From assembly GCF_025917685.1 (NCBI RefSeq), contig NZ_CP089518.1, positions 676,001 through 740,000 on the forward strand: a stretch of DNA of 64,000 bases, read 5' to 3'. Below the pieces are notes generated by a model that was given only the letters and a program-made list of their open reading frames with translations, did no database searches and was not told where the DNA came from. The translations under genes and the position numbers were made by a program. Position 1 is the stretch's first letter. Every line of letters begins with the position of its first letter. Positions 36,225 through 45,436 of this stretch are shown piece by piece. The DNA comes from Bacillus cereus (GTDB lineage Bacteria > Bacillota > Bacilli > Bacillales > Bacillaceae_G).

Positions 36225-37517
36225 ATGTTTCAATTACAAAAGTATAACACTTCTGTGAAGCAAGAAATTTTGGCTGGCATCACAACTTTTTTTACATTTG
36301 CGTATATTCTTGTCATCAATCCGAAAATATTATCTGATGCAGGTGTACCATTTGATCAAGCATTTACGGCAACTATTATTGCGACAGTTGTTGGAACGCT
36401 ATGTATGGCGTTTTTAGCTAACTATCCAATTGTTATTGCTCCAGCTATGGGAATGAATGCGTATTTTGCTTATTCTGTTGTTCAACAGGCAGAGGGGATT
36501 ACATATGTCATTGCGTTTTCGGCAGTATTTGTAACAGGTATCATTTTTCTTTTATTATCGTTCACTTCATTTAGGCAAAAGCTAATTGTCGCAATTCCTG
36601 ACAGTTTAAAACATGCGATTGCAGGTGGAATTGGGTTATTTATTGCTTTTATTGGATTACGTCTATCTGGAATTATCGTTGATCATCCATCTAACTTAGT
36701 TACGATTGGTGACTTCCATTCTCCAGCCGTTATTTTAACTCTAATTGGTTTAATATTAGCGGCGGTATTAATGGTATTACGTGTTAGTGGAGCATTGTTT
36801 ATTAGTATGATTGTGACAGGGATTATTGCTTTCTTTACAGGGCAATTAAAGTTTGAAAATAACATTGTCGCAATGCCACATTTGCCAGAAGGCATCATTG
36901 TTTCAAACCCTATCAATGCATTTTCGGATGTAATTCAATACGGGTTATATGGAGTTATTTTTTCATTCTTACTTGTACTTTTATTTGATACAACAGGTGC
37001 TTTACTCGGTTTAATTAAACAAGCAGGTTTAAATACAGATAACACTGAAAAGCGCTTTGGTAAGGCGTTCATTGCGGATGCAATTGGTGGGACGACAGGT
37101 TCTATCTTTGGGACAAGCCCGACAGCAGCGACAATTGAATCGTCAGCAGGAATTGCTGCAGGTGGTAAAACTGGATTGACAGGTATTGTAGTCGTTTGTT
37201 TAACGATTATAACGGCATTCTTTAGCCCTGTTATTGCCTCTTTATCAAGTGTAGCAGCTATTACAGCTCCTTCTTTAATTATAGTAGGTAGTTTAATGGC
37301 ACAAAGCATTCGTGATATTAATTGGAATGAATTCGAAGATGCATTACCGGCATTTTTAATTTTCGTTGGTATTCCGTTAACATCTAGTATTGCGAATGGA
37401 ATTGCAATCGGATTTTTAGTGTATCCAATTTTAAAAATTGCGAAGGGAAAAGGGATGGAGGTACATCCATTACTATACTTATTTACAATTTTATTTGGAT
37501 GTCATTTATTCTTATAA
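36225..37517 (+). CDS. NCS2/AzgA-type purine permease
   Basis: A 430-residue permease with about 12-14 TM segments. Motifs QEILAGITTFFTFAYILVINPKIL (N-terminus), APAMGMNAYFAYSVV (about residues 75-89) and FGTSPTAATIESSAGIAAGGKTGLT (about residues 300-324) are diagnostic of the AzgA/PbuG/PbuO subgroup, which imports hypoxanthine, guanine or adenine. I looked for a purine riboswitch in the 280 bases upstream and did not see its conserved core. AGGAAGGG precedes the start. Monocistronic. Confidence 0.9.
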   Translation: MFQLQKYNTSVKQEILAGITTFFTFAYILVINPKILSDAGVPFDQAFTATIIATVVGTLCMAFLANYPIVIAPAMGMNAYFAYSVVQQAEGITYVIAFSAVFVTGIIFLLLSFTSFRQKLIVAIPDSLKHAIAGGIGLFIAFIGLRLSGIIVDHPSNLVTIGDFHSPAVILTLIGLILAAVLMVLRVSGALFISMIVTGIIAFFTGQLKFENNIVAMPHLPEGIIVSNPINAFSDVIQYGLYGVIFSFLLVLLFDTTGALLGLIKQAGLNTDNTEKRFGKAFIADAIGGTTGSIFGTSPTAATIESSAGIAAGGKTGLTGIVVVCLTIITAFFSPVIASLSSVAAITAPSLIIVGSLMAQSIRDINWNEFEDALPAFLIFVGIPLTSSIANGIAIGFLVYPILKIAKGKGMEVHPLLYLFTILFGCHLFL

Positions 37518-37523
37518 TATAGA

Positions 37524-37562
37524 TATAGAAAGGGGGCTTCTTATGAGAGGCCCTTTTTTGTG
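37524..37562 (+). terminator. Intrinsic terminator of the purine permease gene
   Basis: Imperfect hairpin AAAGGGGGCTTCT / AGAGGCCCTTT with a TATG loop and T-run. Confidence 0.75.
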
Positions 37563-37566
37563 TATA

Positions 37567-37663
37567 ATAAAGTAAAACTATAAACGGTGGGGCTTTTGTT
37601 CATTCCCACTGCTTATCAGCCCTCACCAATCGGGCGTTTTACTATCCGTTAATGTAGGGTAAG
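37567..37663 (-). repeat. Short-form, decayed bcr1 repeat (copy D)
   Basis: About 97 bases beginning ATAAAGTAAAACT and containing CCCACTGCTTATCAGCCCTCACCAATCGGGC in pieces, then TCCGTTAATGTAGGG. It lacks the central arm, like copy C, and its right-hand ATAAA is decayed to GTAAG. It lies between the purine permease terminator and XRE module 2. Confidence 0.8.
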
Positions 37664-37744
37664 GTGAAAATTAAATCAATTACGTAAAATATAAATTACT
37701 TAATGGAATATATATGTTACAATAAAGGTAGAGGAGGAACATGA

Positions 37745-37945
37745 ATGGCTGTAAGTAAAATAAAAGTCGCGCGTGTTCAGTTAGATTTAACACAGCAACA
37801 ATTAGCAGAAAAAGTAGGCGTTACAAGGCAAACGATTAGTTTAATTGAGAAGGGGAAATACAATCCGTCTTTAGATTTATGTTTGAAAATTTGTTATGCA
37901 GTAGATAAAACATTGAATGATTTGTTTTGGGAGGAAAAGGAGTGA
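37745..37945 (+). CDS. Small XRE-family regulator (module 2)
   Basis: A 66-residue helix-turn-helix protein: KIKVARVQLDLTQQQLAEKVGVTRQTISLIEKGKYNPSLDLCLKICYAVDKTLNDLFW. It shares LAEKVGVTRQTI..IEKG.Y.PSL with the regulator at 25266. GAGGAGGAAC lies just before the ATG. It is followed after four bases by a membrane protein gene whose ribosome binding site lies in its last codons. Likely controls its own operon. Confidence 0.87.
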   Translation: MAVSKIKVARVQLDLTQQQLAEKVGVTRQTISLIEKGKYNPSLDLCLKICYAVDKTLNDLFWEEKE

Positions 37946-37949
37946 TAGG

Positions 37950-38378
37950 GTGAAAATCGTGAAAGATGAACGTTTAATGATTGAGGGGTTAAAACATATT
38001 AGACTAGTTTTCATCTTACAAAATATCGTCATACTAGGTATTGTTTTTTATCGCTACGTTTTGCAAGGTGCAGGATATGAAAGTGTTTCAGATTTATTAA
38101 TGGTATTTATGGGCGGGATCGTAGTTATTAACTTTTTAAACTTAAAAAATTCGGTGGAAGTGTATGAGCATACGGGGGGAGTATCGCGTAGTTATTTTAT
38201 GAAGCTATTATTAATTCCAGTAGGTATTGTTATTGGAATTTTAGCTATTTGTATCGTGGCAACACCTGATATTTCGATAAAGGAAATTAGTTTGACAGCA
38301 CTTATTATGTTGGCTTGTTTTTTAGTTCCTAGTTTGTTTATATACATATATATGAAAAAGATAAAAAGTGAAGATTGA
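37950..38378 (+). CDS. Four-TM membrane protein of XRE module 2
   Basis: A 142-residue protein with TM segments near residues 20-38, 48-66, 88-108 and 113-133. Unlike module 1 the middle loop is NLKNSVEVYEHTGGVSRSYF. GTG 37950 is preceded by AAAGGAG at seven bases. No family recognised. Membership in an XRE/membrane two-gene unit is clear from the four-base gap and the lack of any promoter between. Confidence 0.75.
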   Translation: MKIVKDERLMIEGLKHIRLVFILQNIVILGIVFYRYVLQGAGYESVSDLLMVFMGGIVVINFLNLKNSVEVYEHTGGVSRSYFMKLLLIPVGIVIGILAICIVATPDISIKEISLTALIMLACFLVPSLFIYIYMKKIKSED

Positions 38379-38381
38379 AAT

Positions 38382-38420
38382 ATAAGAAAGGCTTTCCCAT
38401 ATTGCGGAAAGCTTTTCTTA
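38382..38420. terminator. Bidirectional terminator
   Basis: AAGAAAGGCTTTCC / GGAAAGCTTTTCTT hairpin between convergent genes ending at 38378 and 38418. Confidence 0.88.
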
Positions 38421-38855
38421 TATCCTTTTATACAGTACTTTATGAAGGCCAATTGGTTCAATTTCAAAGATTTCACCATGTTCCTGGAAGTCTAAGCGCT
38501 TGTAATAGTCAGCCACAGTAATTCGGCCATTACACCATAATATATTTGCTTGGCGTTCTTGTAAGATTTGTTCCGCCTTCTGAATTAAGGAGCTTCCAGC
38601 ACGTTTGTTTCGAAATGCAGGTAATGTTGCCATTCCTCGTAGACGATAATGAATACCTGCTGGTAAGTCAGGGTATATTTCTTTTGAGAAAGAAGCGATA
38701 CTAATAAGTTCATCGTTTATAAATGCGCCTAAGTGGAAGCTGTCTGTTTCATAGTCGGAAGAGTATTTACAATCTGTTAATGTTTGACTTGGGCGCAAAA
38801 TTTTTTGACGTAATACGTAAGTTTCAGATCCATCAATATTTTTCACGGTAATCAT
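38418..38855 (-). CDS. GNAT family N-acetyltransferase
   Basis: A 145-residue single-domain GNAT enzyme. Acetyl-CoA binding motif A is visible as YRLRGMATLPAFRNKRAGSSLIQKAE (about residues 75-100, with the R/Q-x-x-G-x-A pattern partly changed to RNKRAGS). Strand beta-4 is LGAFINDELISIASF. The C-terminal WCNGRITVADYYKRLDFQEHGE is typical of small-molecule acetyltransferases. Substrate unknown. It shares the bidirectional terminator with XRE module 2. Confidence 0.88.
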   Translation of the reverse strand: MITVKNIDGSETYVLRQKILRPSQTLTDCKYSSDYETDSFHLGAFINDELISIASFSKEIYPDLPAGIHYRLRGMATLPAFRNKRAGSSLIQKAEQILQERQANILWCNGRITVADYYKRLDFQEHGEIFEIEPIGLHKVLYKRI

Positions 38856-38869
38856 ATTAACATCCTTTC

Positions 38870-39091
38870 TTATAAGCCTTTTTCTGTTAGTTGTATAAAG
38901 AAATAGGCAGGTGCGGCGAAAAGTCCGAGTATGCTAGCAGTGCCGAGAAGGAGTGCAAGTAAGAGGCAAGAGTATTTTATTCCATTCGATTTTTTCCACC
39001 CGTAACTACAAATTTCAATGCTAACACCGATGAGAATAATGGCAACTAGTATTTCCGCTAATAATAAGAGAGCTAAAGTTACAATAGACAT
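38870..39091 (-). CDS. Small two-TM membrane protein
   Basis: About 73 residues from the chosen ATG (39091): TM1 SIVTLALLLLAEILVAIILIGVSIEI, a short basic loop YGWKKSNGIKY and TM2 SCLLLALLLGTASILGLFAAPAYFF. Two other in-frame ATGs upstream (39103, 39109) are possible; GGATGG eight bases before 39091 is the best site. It lies 14 bases upstream of the GNAT gene on the same strand, so they are likely co-transcribed. Function unknown. Confidence 0.7.
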   Translation of the reverse strand: MSIVTLALLLLAEILVAIILIGVSIEICSYGWKKSNGIKYSCLLLALLLGTASILGLFAAPAYFFIQLTEKGL

Positions 39092-39144
39092 AATGTGATC
39101 CATCCTCATAATATATGATAGTAACATTTTACCATATGAAATGG

Positions 39145-39181
39145 AAAAAAATGCCCCTCAATTATGTGAGGGGCATTTTTC
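39145..39181 (-). terminator. Intrinsic terminator of the antiporter gene
   Basis: On the minus strand AAAATGCCCCTCA / TGAGGGGCATTTTT hairpin with T-run. Confidence 0.92.
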
Positions 39182-41010
39182 TATTCTAATATGCTTTTCA
39201 GTGTATCGATATGTTCTTTTGAACCTGTGACAAGCAATGTATCACCGTGTTGTAGTCTCGTATCACCATGCGGTATTAATGCTTTATTACCACGGTAAAT
39301 TTGGATGACGAGTACGTCGCCTAAAAACGGAAGGCGGCGTAGTGCAACACCATTATATTTATTGCTGCGTAGTTCGACTTCACGAACTGTTTCATTTGCT
39401 GTTGTAATTAAGCGAACAAGACTTGGTTTATCAATAAGTGCACGTAATAGAATTCGTGTAGAGTTAATTGTTGAGAATACGGCGATATGTTCTTGTGTTG
39501 CTTTCTCTTGTAGAAGCGGATCTTCTACACTTGCAATAACATGTTCAACACCTAGTTCTTTTGCGTGTTCTGCTAATAATAAGTTTTGTTTATCATCACT
39601 TGTTGCAACAACAACACGGTCTGCATTAAATGCTGTTTGTTTAGCTAATGATGCGATTGTGATGTCATCTAATTTCACGATAGGGAAGTCATGTGATTTC
39701 GCTTCCTCATCATTTATTTTATTTTGACGCATCATATATAGTGTTACGTCATAATCTTCTCGTTTTAAATCAAGTGATAACGGAAGGGTAATTCTGCTCG
39801 CACCAATAATAGAAACTTTTGGTTTTGGTGTTTCTACTTTTGGGAACATTTTTTTAAATAATATAGGTGCAAAAATACAAGTAATAACTGCGCTTAAAAT
39901 AAGGGATGCTGATAAACTTGGGCTAATGATGCCTAGCTTTTCACCGATTTGTGCAGCCGCAATAACTAAAGAAAGTGTTGATGTTAACAAAATAGCACTT
40001 CCGAGTACGATATTGCGTGGGTACCATTTTCGTAAGACGAGTGACGGTAACAGTTTTGAAATAAAGAGTCCCACGATTAGAATTGGGATCATTAGCATGC
40101 TAGAAGGCTCTTTAAAAATAGACCATACTTCTAGATTTACACCAACCATTACGAAGAAAATAGGGATGAAGAAACCATATCCGATGGAATCAAGTTTTTC
40201 AACCATATCTTCATTTGGTGATAATAAAGATACGAGTACACCTGCTAAAAAGGCTCCCAAAATGTTTTCTGCCCCAACAGATTCAGACAATCCAACTAAT
40301 ATTAAGATGAGTGCGAAAACAGCTCGTGTATCAATTTGTACACTACCGGCTTTTAAGCTTTCTAGGTATGGAATATTTTTAAAGCGTCTTGCGACAAAGT
40401 AAATTACAATACCAGCGCCGAATAGAAGAAGTAGAAGCCACATGCTTTGGCCACTTTCGGAATTTAATCCGACGAATACAGCGAGTAAAATCATTGTAAC
40501 TAAGTCTGCGATAACAGCGACTAATAAAATGATTTGCCCGATTGCAGTCTTTCCTAAGTTATTCTCTTTTAATGTTGGTACGACAACACCTAAAGAAATA
40601 GTTGAAATAATTAAAGTCATGAACATTGCATTGTCTACAAATCCTAGCCATACGAATATTAATGATAGGGCATAAGATAAGATGAAAATAAATAAGAAGA
40701 TAATGCTTGCTGCTTGGAATGTGTTTGGTTCGTTTGTCGTATTCTTTTTCCCTTTTTGTTTAAAGATAGAAAAGTCAATTTCTAAACCACTTAAAAACAT
40801 TAGGAAGATAAAACCTAGTGTTGATAAGACTTGAAGCCACATATCTGGCTCAATGATGTTAAATCCACTTTTACCTACAAAGATTCCTGCGATAATTTCT
40901 GCAACAACGACAGGAAGTGCTTTTAATTTAAAGCGTTGTAACAAAAGGGGAACGAAAAACGCGATTGCGACGACAACCATAAGTGATAGAACAGAAGAAT
41001 GATGTTCCAC
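39181..41010 (-). CDS. CPA2-family monovalent cation:proton antiporter with RCK domains
   Basis: A 609-residue protein. Residues 1-385 are a 12-13 TM Na+/H+ exchanger domain (LGFIFLMFLSGLEIDFSIF and GAFLAGVLVSLLSPNEDMVEKLDSIGYGFFIPIFFVMVGVNL are typical of the KefB/CPA2 type). Residues about 400-520 form an RCK/TrkA-N nucleotide-binding domain (KVSIIGASRITLPLSLDL, lacking the canonical GxGxxG), and residues about 530-609 a TrkA-C domain. Probably K+/H+ or Na+/H+ exchange gated by a nucleotide. The GTG at 41010 follows AAGGGAGAG; the open frame runs 35 codons further upstream but is not hydrophobic in family style. Confidence 0.88.
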   Translation of the reverse strand: MEHHSSVLSLMVVVAIAFFVPLLLQRFKLKALPVVVAEIIAGIFVGKSGFNIIEPDMWLQVLSTLGFIFLMFLSGLEIDFSIFKQKGKKNTTNEPNTFQAASIIFLFIFILSYALSLIFVWLGFVDNAMFMTLIISTISLGVVVPTLKENNLGKTAIGQIILLVAVIADLVTMILLAVFVGLNSESGQSMWLLLLLFGAGIVIYFVARRFKNIPYLESLKAGSVQIDTRAVFALILILVGLSESVGAENILGAFLAGVLVSLLSPNEDMVEKLDSIGYGFFIPIFFVMVGVNLEVWSIFKEPSSMLMIPILIVGLFISKLLPSLVLRKWYPRNIVLGSAILLTSTLSLVIAAAQIGEKLGIISPSLSASLILSAVITCIFAPILFKKMFPKVETPKPKVSIIGASRITLPLSLDLKREDYDVTLYMMRQNKINDEEAKSHDFPIVKLDDITIASLAKQTAFNADRVVVATSDDKQNLLLAEHAKELGVEHVIASVEDPLLQEKATQEHIAVFSTINSTRILLRALIDKPSLVRLITTANETVREVELRSNKYNGVALRRLPFLGDVLVIQIYRGNKALIPHGDTRLQHGDTLLVTGSKEHIDTLKSILE

Positions 41011-41184
41011 TGCGTTCTCTCCCTTCAAATAAATATAGTACCTATTTAGCCATATAATAGGTAGAAAATCAACGCATATGGGTTCGATTTCATAAAGAAA
41101 GAGTTTTCTTAACATTTGTCATAATAAGTATATTTTTCATGATTATGTTGTTAATTCCGAAATGTGGATGTAATAGGGGAGGGG
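41011..41184. other. Upstream region of the CPA2 antiporter gene
   Basis: Promoter region of the minus-strand antiporter gene, separated from the qox terminator by bcr1 copy E. No other structure seen. Confidence 0.4.
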
Positions 41185-41341
41185 ATAAAGTGAAACTTTA
41201 ATCAGTGGGGGTTTTGTTCATCCCAACTGATTATTAGCCTTCACCAATCGGGTTTTTACGGGCAGTTGATCCCCCACCTAACTTCGTTGCTTCCGCTGAA
41301 TTTTGAGGTGGGGGTCTTACTGCTCGTTAATGCGGGATAAA
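41185..41341 (-). repeat. Full-length bcr1 repeat (copy E)
   Basis: 157 bases bounded by ATAAA at 41185-41189 and 41337-41341. It includes AAACTTTAATCAGTGGGGG, the ATTAGCC..CACCAATCGGG block, and the central arm GATCCCCCACCTAACTTCG ... TTTTGAGGTGGGGG, which pair into a long hairpin. It sits directly against the terminator of the qox operon. Confidence 0.92.
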
Positions 41342-41380
41342 AAAAGACTGCTGAGATTTCTCAGCAGTCTTTTTCATGCA
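41341..41380 (-). terminator. Intrinsic terminator of the qox operon
   Basis: On the minus strand AAAAAGACTGCTGAGA / TCTCAGCAGTCTTTTT hairpin with T-run. bcr1 copy E abuts its outer edge. Confidence 0.93.
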
Positions 41381-41382
41381 AA

Positions 41383-41694
41383 TTACATTGAGAAGAAAAT
41401 CCATACAGTAAGACCAACTGTTGCTGCTGCAACGAAGAAACTGTATATCATTGTAAGAACTTGAATTCTTCCTTCTCCTTCTTTTAAGTGCATGAACATA
41501 ATTAATTGTAATAATGCTTGCGCAACTGCCATTATGATGATAGTTGTTAATATCGTTGAAAGAGGCAGGCTTGTGTAAAGTGCCACGTATAACGCTAGAA
41601 ACGTTAGTGCAAGCGATAAAATAAATCCGAAAACGTGTGACCATGGGAATCCGCTATGGGCATGCCCGTTTGCTTGATTGTTATTTTGAGCCAT
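41383..41694 (-). CDS. qoxD: Cytochrome aa3 menaquinol oxidase subunit IV
   Basis: A 103-residue protein with three TM helices (about residues 20-40, 46-68 and 77-100), matching CyoD/QoxD. The His-rich N-terminus (NGHAHSGFPWSHVFGF) is typical. It is the last gene of qoxABCD, its start abutting the qoxC stop. Subunit IV helps assemble or stabilise the oxidase; it carries no cofactor. Confidence 0.93.
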   Translation of the reverse strand: MAQNNNQANGHAHSGFPWSHVFGFILSLALTFLALYVALYTSLPLSTILTTIIIMAVAQALLQLIMFMHLKEGEGRIQVLTMIYSFFVAAATVGLTVWIFFSM

Positions 41695-42297
41695 TTACGC
41701 CACCATCCCGTTCAAGTAAACTAGTGTGTAAATAAAGACCCAAACAAGATCAAGGAAATGCCAGTATAAGCTGATAATGAATACTTTACGAGCTGTAACT
41801 GGTGTCAAACCTCGTTTTAAAATTTGGATAATAACACAAGTTGCCCAAATGATACCACCTGTTACGTGGGCTCCGTGCGTTCCAAGAAGAACGAAGAATC
41901 CAGATAAGAAAGCACTTGTTTGAATTGTTGCGCCTTCACCAACGTACATAATGAACTCTTCGATCTCGAAGAATAGGAAACCTGCACCTAAAAGTAATGT
42001 AAAGATGAACCATCCAAGCATTGCTTTTTGGTTGTGTTTACGCATTTCATGAATTGCGATACCACATGTGAAACTACTTGTTAAAAGTAATAGCGTTTGA
42101 ATTAAAAGTGTTTTAACTTCAAACAGTTGCGCTGGTGTTGGGCCATCTGCCGTACGACCAGCAAGGACTAGATAAGAGGCGAAAAGTGTTGCGAACAGCA
42201 TAATTTCAGCCCCAAGAAAAATCCAGAATCCTAGGATATTCAATCTGCTTTGCTCGGATTGATATTCCAAAGGTAAGCTTTTATCTAAAGCCGCCAT
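41695..42297 (-). CDS. qoxC: Cytochrome aa3 menaquinol oxidase subunit III
   Basis: A 200-residue protein with five TM helices, the quinol-oxidase version of subunit III. The motifs LNILGFWIFLGAEIMLFATLF (N-terminus) and GTHGAHVTGGIIW (about residues 130-142), and the terminal YWHFLDLVWVFIYTLVYLNG, are diagnostic. Thirteen bases separate it from qoxB. Part of the membrane complex that reduces O2 with electrons from menaquinol. Confidence 0.95.
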   Translation of the reverse strand: MAALDKSLPLEYQSEQSRLNILGFWIFLGAEIMLFATLFASYLVLAGRTADGPTPAQLFEVKTLLIQTLLLLTSSFTCGIAIHEMRKHNQKAMLGWFIFTLLLGAGFLFFEIEEFIMYVGEGATIQTSAFLSGFFVLLGTHGAHVTGGIIWATCVIIQILKRGLTPVTARKVFIISLYWHFLDLVWVFIYTLVYLNGMVA

Positions 42298-42310
42298 GTC
42301 ATTTCACCTC

Positions 42311-44245
42311 TCATGCTATATGTTCTGTTTCTTTAATTTCATCAACACTTACATAGTAACCATCGTCATAATCGAATGAACGATAGATTAAGCAAGCTAA
42401 AATACCAACTCCACCGATTGCTGCAAGCCAGAACCAGCTAAATACTAATGCAAAACCTGCAAGACCGAAGAATCCAGACGCAATAATAGGAACACCAGAA
42501 TTACTTGGCATGTGAATTGGTTTGATGTCTTCTGCAGCTGGTATAACTGTTTCTCCGCGTTGTTTCATGTACCAGAAAGCATCAGCTTCTTTAATTTCAG
42601 GAAGTTTCGCGAAGTTGTAATGTTGTACAGGAGATTGAGTTGCCCATTCAAGTGTACGGCCGTCCCATGGATCTCCAGTAACGTCACGTTCACCATGACG
42701 TGCACTCCAAATTACGTTGTAACAAAGAAGTACGAATCCGATACCCATCATTACTGCGCCGACAGATGCGATTTGGTTCAACCAACCCCATCCAAGGCTT
42801 TCAGAGTAAGTATACATACGACGAGTCATACCGTCTAATCCTAAGAAGTACATTGGGAAGAAACAGATGTTAAATCCGCTCATAAAGATCCAGAATGTCC
42901 ATTTACCTAGACGTTCATTTAGCATATGACCTGTCATTTTTGGATACCAGAATGTGAATCCAGCAAGCATAGCGAATACTGTACCTGCAATTAATACGTA
43001 GTGGAAGTGAGCGACTAGGAAGTAGCTGTTATGGTATTGATAATCAGCTGCTGCCATTCCAAGCATAACCCCTGTAACTCCACCAACTACGAAGTTTGGA
43101 ATAAATGCCAATGACCAAAGCATTGGAACTGTAAAACGAATACGTCCTTTATACAGTGTAAACAACCAGTTAAAGATCTTAACCCCGGTTGGAATCGAAA
43201 TCGCCATTGTCGAGATCGAGAAGAATGAGTTAACCGCTGGACCTGCACCCATCGTGAAGAAGTGGTGAAGCCATACGACGAAACTTAGTAAAGAAATTGC
43301 AACCATTGAGTATACCATCGCACTGTAACCGAATAGACGTTTACGTGAGAATGTACTAATGATTTCAGAGAAAATACCGAATGCCGGTAAAATAACGATA
43401 TATACTTCAGGGTGACCCCATACCCAGAATAGGTTGGCCCACAACATTGGCATACCGCCGCTCGCCATCGTAAAGAAGTGAGCATCGAATAGACGGTCAA
43501 ATGTCATTAATGCAAGAGCAACTGTTAATACTGGGAAAGCGAAAATAATGATAATTGTTGTAATTAAGATTGACCAAGTAAACATTGGCATTTTCATTAA
43601 TTTCATACCAGGTGTACGCATTTTTAAGATCGTAACTAGGAAGTTAATACCTGTCATTAACGTACCAAGACCTGAAATCTGTAAGGCGATTGCATAGAAG
43701 TTATTTCCTACACCAGGAGAAAACTCTGTACCCGCCATTGGGAAGTAAGAAGTCCACCCAGCGTCTGGAGAACCACCGATTACGAAAGCGATGTTGAATA
43801 ACATTGCTCCGATAAAGAATAACCAGAAACTTAAAGCGTTTAAGAACGGATATGCAACGTCACGAGCACCAATTTGTAATGGTACTACAAGGTTCATTAA
43901 TCCCATAACGAATGGCATTGCCATGAAAAGAATCATTACTGTACCATGTGTTGTAAAGATTCCGTTATAGTGTTCAGCGTTTAAATATGTTGTATCTGGG
44001 AATGTTAACTGGGCACGGATCATTAAACCATCCATACCACCACGGAATAACATTATAACGGCAGAAATAATATACATGGCCCCTATTTTTTTATGGTCAA
44101 CAGTTGTTAACCATTCATCCCAAAGCCATCTCCATTTTTTGTACTTTGTTAGTACGAAAAGAATCGCTAATGTCACAAGAACGATAGATGCGTCAGCTCC
44201 GTAAATAATCGGGTCACCTGTGACAAAAAATTCATCAAGCTTCAC
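42311..44245 (-). CDS. qoxB: Cytochrome aa3 menaquinol oxidase subunit I
   Basis: A 644-residue, 14-15 TM haem-copper oxidase catalytic subunit. Ligands visible: His of [16 protein letters not shown] (low-spin haem), [15 protein letters not shown] (CuB His with the cross-linked Tyr), [10 protein letters not shown] (two CuB His) and [13 protein letters not shown] (haem a and a3 His). The GTG at 44245 ([12 protein letters not shown]) aligns with B. subtilis QoxB and follows TTGGAG; a GTG three codons upstream is less well placed. It reduces O2 to water and pumps protons. Confidence 0.96.
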   Translation of the reverse strand: MKLDEFFVTGDPIIYGADASIVLVTLAILFVLTKYKKWRWLWDEWLTTVDHKKIGAMYIISAVIMLFRGGMDGLMIRAQLTFPDTTYLNAEHYNGIFTTHGTVMILFMAMPFVMGLMNLVVPLQIGARDVAYPFLNALSFWLFFIGAMLFNIAFVIGGSPDAGWTSYFPMAGTEFSPGVGNNFYAIALQISGLGTLMTGINFLVTILKMRTPGMKLMKMPMFTWSILITTIIIIFAFPVLTVALALMTFDRLFDAHFFTMASGGMPMLWANLFWVWGHPEVYIVILPAFGIFSEIISTFSRKRLFGYSAMVYSMVAISLLSFVVWLHHFFTMGAGPAVNSFFSISTMAISIPTGVKIFNWLFTLYKGRIRFTVPMLWSLAFIPNFVVGGVTGVMLGMAAADYQYHNSYFLVAHFHYVLIAGTVFAMLAGFTFWYPKMTGHMLNERLGKWTFWIFMSGFNICFFPMYFLGLDGMTRRMYTYSESLGWGWLNQIASVGAVMMGIGFVLLCYNVIWSARHGERDVTGDPWDGRTLEWATQSPVQHYNFAKLPEIKEADAFWYMKQRGETVIPAAEDIKPIHMPSNSGVPIIASGFFGLAGFALVFSWFWLAAIGGVGILACLIYRSFDYDDGYYVSVDEIKETEHIA

Positions 44246-44278
44246 TGTGTTCACTCCAATCTGTTGGAATAATAGCTA

Positions 44279-45154
44279 TTATTTTTTGTTTTTGTAGTAG
44301 TTGTAATCACAATATTCAAGTGATTTTGGATCTACATAACTTAAGTGGTGGCTAGAGAATGTCATACGACCAACTACACCAGGTTTAACAATTTCGTTGT
44401 ACTTATCTTCTGTTAGTTTAGGAGCAGTTTGTTGTACTTCTTTTACCCACTTGTCATACTTTTCTTTTGTTTTTGCTTCAACTTCGAATTCCATGTGAGT
44501 AAATCCTTCACCTGAGAAGTTCGAGCTACGACCTAGGTAAGAACCTGGTTTGTCAGCTTGTAAAAATAAGTCCATGATCATGCCATCCATTGTATACTTC
44601 ATACCACCAAGTTCTGGTACCCAGAAAGCATTCATTGGACCTACAGAAGTAAGCTTAAATTGAATTGGTACACCAGCTGGGATGTTTAAATAGTTAACGG
44701 TTTCAATTTTTTCCTCCGGGTAACTAAATAACCATTTCCAGTTTGCAGATGTAACATAAATTTCAACTGGTTTAATATGTTTGGACTCTTGCGGAACCTC
44801 TTCCGAAGCATAAGTTGCTTTAACTGTTGGAATCGATAATGCGATAACGATAATAACAGGAATAATCGTCCAAATGATTTCTAATAATGTGTTACCGTGT
44901 TGATCAGGTGGCTCATAGTCCATATTCTCTGGTTTTTCACGATAACGAATCAAGATGACTGTAAACAAAATGAATACAATTGCGATAATTAATGACATAA
45001 GCAAGAATGACCAAACAATTAAATCATACTGTGCTTTTGCAACAGGTCCTTGCGGGTTTAATACTGCGAGTTTTTTATCACAGCCACCGAGGAACAGAAG
45101 TAATGATAACGGAAGAAGTGAAGCCAACTTCCAAAACGTTTTCTTTAGTTGCAC
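44279..45154 (-). CDS. qoxA: Cytochrome aa3 menaquinol oxidase subunit II (lipoprotein)
   Basis: A 291-residue subunit II. It has a lipoprotein signal with lipobox FLGGC (Cys25), two TM helices (about 48-70 and 90-112) and an outer cupredoxin domain. The CuA-binding Cys/His/Met set of cytochrome c oxidases is absent (RSSNFSGEGFTHMEFEVEA in that region), which marks it as a quinol oxidase. The GTG at 45154, ten bases after AAAGGAG, is chosen; the open frame continues 46 codons upstream without family similarity. First gene of qoxABCD. Confidence 0.94.
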   Translation of the reverse strand: MQLKKTFWKLASLLPLSLLLFLGGCDKKLAVLNPQGPVAKAQYDLIVWSFLLMSLIIAIVFILFTVILIRYREKPENMDYEPPDQHGNTLLEIIWTIIPVIIVIALSIPTVKATYASEEVPQESKHIKPVEIYVTSANWKWLFSYPEEKIETVNYLNIPAGVPIQFKLTSVGPMNAFWVPELGGMKYTMDGMIMDLFLQADKPGSYLGRSSNFSGEGFTHMEFEVEAKTKEKYDKWVKEVQQTAPKLTEDKYNEIVKPGVVGRMTFSSHHLSYVDPKSLEYCDYNYYKNKK

Positions 45155-45387
45155 GATTGAAAATCTCCTTTCTCCTTGGATTGAAACTATGCCAATAAAA
45201 CAATATAAACCTATTAATTTATAGAAGGCAATAGTTTTTGTCATATTGTTAAAAAATAGACACAAATGCACACTTTTTAAGGTGAATATCATTTGTAACT
45301 TGATAACATTGTAAACTATTTTCCAGAGAAAAACATGATTGTGGAAATTTTAAGATAAATAAAGTTATACCAAGATATCCAAGAAAT

Positions 45388-45426
45388 AGAAAAAAGCTAT
45401 CTTATTATAAGAAAGATAGCTGAATA
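45388..45426 (-). terminator. Intrinsic terminator of the amino acid permease gene
   Basis: On the minus strand AGCTATCTTTCTTAT / ATAAGATAGCTTTTTT hairpin with T-run, 11 bases after the stop at 45437. Confidence 0.9.
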
Positions 45427-45436
45427 TTTTGTATAT

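Noticed and set aside
41011..41115. N-terminal extension of the CPA2 antiporter
   Set aside because: Translation from 41115 gives a non-family stretch; GTG 41010 has a good ribosome binding site and begins right before TM1.
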